Source: CAJQQY01 sp964352225
GTDB taxonomy: Bacteria > Bacteroidota > Bacteroidia > Chitinophagales > Saprospiraceae
Assembly: GCA_964352225.1 (NCBI GenBank)
Contig: CAYGRM010000308.1
Coordinates: 1 to 8,199, forward strand
DNA length: 8,199 nt
Direction: 5' to 3'
The position numbers were made by a program, and so were the translations under genes. The notes under the pieces were generated by a model. The model saw nothing but the letters and a program-made list of their open reading frames with translations, did no database searches and was not told where the DNA came from. Shown piece by piece: positions 6,977 to 8,199 of this stretch (position 1 is its first letter; every line of letters starts with the position of its first letter).

Positions 6977-7019
6977 ATAATTAAATAATTGTGAAAAGGA
7001 AGTTTGCGATCGTTTTAGC

Positions 7020-7059
7020 AAAAAAAAAAAACTTGACTGAATCCTCAGTCAAGTTTTTT
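7020..7059 (-). terminator. Strong intrinsic terminator of the DUF2853 gene
   Basis: CTTGACTGA (7032-7040) and TCAGTCAAG (7045-7053) form a perfect 9-bp stem with the loop ATCC. Flanking A and T runs extend it to 15 bp. On the - strand it is followed by twelve T residues (complement of 7020-7031), the classic rho-independent pattern, 27 bases after the DUF2853 stop codon. Six T residues on the + strand (7054-7059) could also let it work weakly in that direction. It separates DUF2853 from the polysaccharide genes. Confidence 0.88.
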
Positions 7060-7086
7060 AAGATTTTAATGGTGTTTCAAAATGTA

Positions 7087-7431
7087 CTAGTCAGCGTACA
7101 TATCTGTTTTCTTGAATTTCTTTGCAAGTAAAGCATAAAAAATTGGTCGGTGCTTAGTTCTATTTTTAGAACCCATTTTTGCACAAACGTCAAGGACGGC
7201 TGCGTCCAATTTTGGATCATCTTCTAATCCTAATTTTTTAATTAAGTAGTTCTTTTTTACTCGATCTCTCTCATCAGCTTGAGCACAAGCTACTAATTGA
7301 GAGTTCTTGTTGTAAATGGATGGACCCAAAGATTTTGCAACAGCTGTAACCAACTTCATACTTACTCCTTTGATTTCATGTTTGTCCATTGATGCTTTGT
7401 ACTTAACAATTAATTCATCAAATTTACTCAT
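7087..7431 (-). CDS. DUF2853 family protein
   Basis: A small, soluble, basic protein of 114 residues without a signal peptide or membrane segment. I recognise it as DUF2853, a conserved family of unknown function in Bacteroidota and Proteobacteria. Characteristic parts are MSKFDELIVKYKASM (1-15), VSMKLVTAVAKSLGPSIYN (23-41), the ACAQADERDRVKKNYLIKKL segment (48-67) and the C-terminal SKNRTKHRPIFYALLAKKF (88-106). It is rich in lysine and predicted mostly helical. The length is usual for the family. The start at 7431 is preceded by an AT-rich leader (ATCCGTAATG). The gene forms its own transcription unit: it has a strong terminator downstream and a long intergenic region upstream. It has no obvious link to the polysaccharide genes and probably marks ordinary chromosomal surroundings. 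Confidence 0.87.
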   Translation of the reverse strand: MSKFDELIVKYKASMDKHEIKGVSMKLVTAVAKSLGPSIYNKNSQLVACAQADERDRVKKNYLIKKLGLEDDPKLDAAVLDVCAKMGSKNRTKHRPIFYALLAKKFKKTDMYAD

Positions 7432-7722
7432 TACGGATATGTTTAATTAGATGTAAAAAAAATAAAAGTGCTTTATAGAAAAGTCTTCTATGTTATCACA
7501 GTAAACTTAATGTTTTTCTTCAAAAAGTAAAACAATAACACTAAAATGTTTTCCACATAATACAAGTTTTTTTATCTTGTAAATATATTGTTAGAAACTC
7601 TTGGTAAGCTGAAGAAAAAAAAAACAGAGTTCTGCTACGGAAGTTTTAATTGTCTTCACAGAATGATTTAATGTCTTTGTCAAAATTTATTACTCCTTAA
7701 ATAGCGTATTTTTTGTTCTAGG

Positions 7723-7865
7723 TGATTTCATCTGGTTATTAAGTTATTGGTTAATGGGTTAATGGGTTATTAGTCGTACAATTTATTGAAGCACCATTTT
7801 GGAAATAACTTAATAACCAATAACCAATAACCTAATAACTATTTATCCATGACCAGATGAATTCA
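7723..7865. repeat. Long imperfect palindrome made of 7-8 bp repeats
   Basis: The ends, 7723-7736 and 7852-7865, are complementary at 13 of 14 positions, including a perfect TTCATCTGGT/ACCAGATGAA. Inside, the left arm holds GGTTAATG at 7749-7756 and 7757-7764 plus the variant GGTTATTA at 7765-7772. The right arm holds AATAACC three times at 7812-7832. Left GGTTATTAAGTTATT (7734-7748) is also a perfect 15-bp complement of 7804-7818, so two alternative foldings compete. No coding sequence lies inside. It looks like a non-autonomous, palindromic intergenic element of REP or MITE type, but no family can be named from sequence alone. Confidence 0.75.
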
Positions 7866-8035
7866 TTGAGAACCGTTTTTTTTCTTCATACTAAAATAAA
7901 ACAGAAAAAATAACAATACTCTTACGGTGAATCTCAATTTCCCATTCTAATATTTTATAAATATTTTAAAGTGTAATTTTTTTGATTGATAAACGTAATA
8001 CTGCTAACATAGATTCAATTAGCACAAAATTTTTA

Positions 8036-8092
8036 ATGAAAAAAAATAGCAAAGAAACGAGTCAACTTCTTACCTTCGCAAAAAAAAAATAA
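8036..8092 (+). other. Tiny ORF directly before the enoyl-CoA hydratase
   Basis: ATG at 8036 opens an 18-codon frame, MKKNSKETSQLLTFAKKK, that stops at 8090-8092, two bases before the next gene's ATG at 8095. It could be a translated leader that couples translation to the downstream gene. The A-rich composition makes a short lysine-rich frame likely by chance, and no homologue is known to me. Confidence 0.2.
8071..8078 (+). promoter_or_regulatory. Candidate -7 promoter box for the enoyl-CoA hydratase gene
   Basis: TACCTTCG followed by CA is one base off the Bacteroidetes -7 consensus TAnnTTTG. It would start a short leader of about 10 bases before the ATG at 8095. No clear -33 element is seen. 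This start and a translated tiny ORF at 8036 exclude each other on the same transcript. Confidence 0.3.
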
Positions 8093-8094
8093 CC

Positions 8095-8199
8095 ATGAAG
8101 TACGAAAATATTTTAGTGAAAAATATTCGAGGAATTGTAACCTTGACCATCAATCGAGAAAAGGCATTGAATGCATTGAATAGGCAGGTGTTAAATGAA
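8095..8199 (+). CDS. Enoyl-CoA hydratase/isomerase family protein (crotonase), N-terminal part
   Basis: The first 35 codons of a gene that continues beyond the window. The protein begins MKYENILVKNIRGIVTLTIN and goes on REKALNALNRQVLNE. This is the standard crotonase N-terminus: a first beta strand, then I-N-R-x-x-x-x-N-A-L-N, with the ALNAL segment that helps form the CoA-binding site. Members usually have about 260 residues and hydrate enoyl-CoA in fatty-acid or amino-acid breakdown, or isomerise related thioesters. The catalytic glutamates lie beyond the window, so the exact reaction cannot be told. The start is well supported: the homologous N-terminus begins at this ATG, after an A-rich leader (AATAACCATG). 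It is unrelated in function to the polysaccharide genes. Confidence 0.85.
   Translation, partial: MKYENILVKNIRGIVTLTINREKALNALNRQVLNE

Larger units (their letters stand above)
7432..8094. other. Long intergenic region without a convincing gene
   Basis: These 663 bases are very AT-rich, with many stops in all frames. They lie between the divergent DUF2853 and enoyl-CoA hydratase genes, so both promoters must be here. A small hairpin ATAGAA-AAGTC-TTCTAT is at 7475-7491 in the DUF2853 leader, and TACAAG/CTTGTA pair around a T-rich loop at 7561-7581. The main structure is the large palindrome at 7723-7865. The 7866-8070 stretch is A/T runs without a structure I can name. I see no tRNA, rRNA or recognisable riboswitch. 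Confidence 0.6.

Noticed and set aside
7600..7680. Possible small RNA or tRNA gene in the long intergenic region
   Set aside because: I found no cloverleaf, anticodon stem or CCA-like end, and no stable hairpin followed by a T run.
7740..7843. CRISPR array
   Set aside because: The repeats are 7-8 bp without spacers and occur in inverted orientation. No cas genes are present.

Overview
The window looks like the end of a surface-polysaccharide (capsule or O-antigen-like) locus from a Gram-negative Bacteroidota bacterium, most likely of the Cytophagales/Cyclobacteriaceae type (for example an Algoriphagus relative). This rests on the protein families (the Bacteroidetes YfhO-like protein, a Bacteroidetes-type GT4 glycosyltransferase, a Wzx-type flippase starting MGVIQRQG, DUF2853), the AT-rich DNA, the lack of Shine-Dalgarno sequences, and promoter elements resembling the Bacteroidetes -7 box TAnnTTTG. 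The taxonomic placement is inferred from memory of these families, not from a search.

Layout: (1) 1-1066, + strand: the C-terminal part of a large YfhO-family membrane protein. Its reading frame is interrupted by a stop at 35-37, probably by a frameshift inside the first 80 bases. (2) 1067-1174: four 8-bp tandem repeats running into a 15-bp hairpin, with a promoter-like box in the loop. (3) 1175-2473, + strand: a glycosyltransferase. (4) 5752 down to 2480, - strand: a compact operon of a SAM methyltransferase, a TagB/TagF-like CDP-glycerol glycerophosphotransferase and a Wzx-like flippase, with gaps of only 3 and 9 bases. Its last gene ends 6 bases from the convergent glycosyltransferase. (5) 6925-5879, - strand: a second GT4 glycosyltransferase, 126 bases upstream of that operon. 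(6) 7431-7087, - strand: a small DUF2853 protein with a strong intrinsic terminator at 7020-7059. (7) 7432-8094: 663 bases without a convincing gene, containing a long imperfect palindrome built of 7-8 bp repeats. (8) 8095-8199, + strand: the first 35 codons of an enoyl-CoA hydratase/isomerase, which is ordinary metabolism and marks the edge of the polysaccharide locus.

How the genes fit together (inference): the two glycosyltransferases add sugars to a lipid-linked oligosaccharide. The TagB-like enzyme may add glycerol phosphate or a related polyol phosphate, the methyltransferase may cap or decorate the product, and the flippase moves it across the inner membrane. No polymerase, initiating transferase or export gene is visible, so the locus must continue elsewhere or rely on other genes.

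I found no convincing evidence for a wholly new system. The points most worth a second look are the broken YfhO reading frame, a 10-residue charged block where the flippase family has a hydrophobic membrane segment, and the related repeat/palindrome elements in two intergenic regions.
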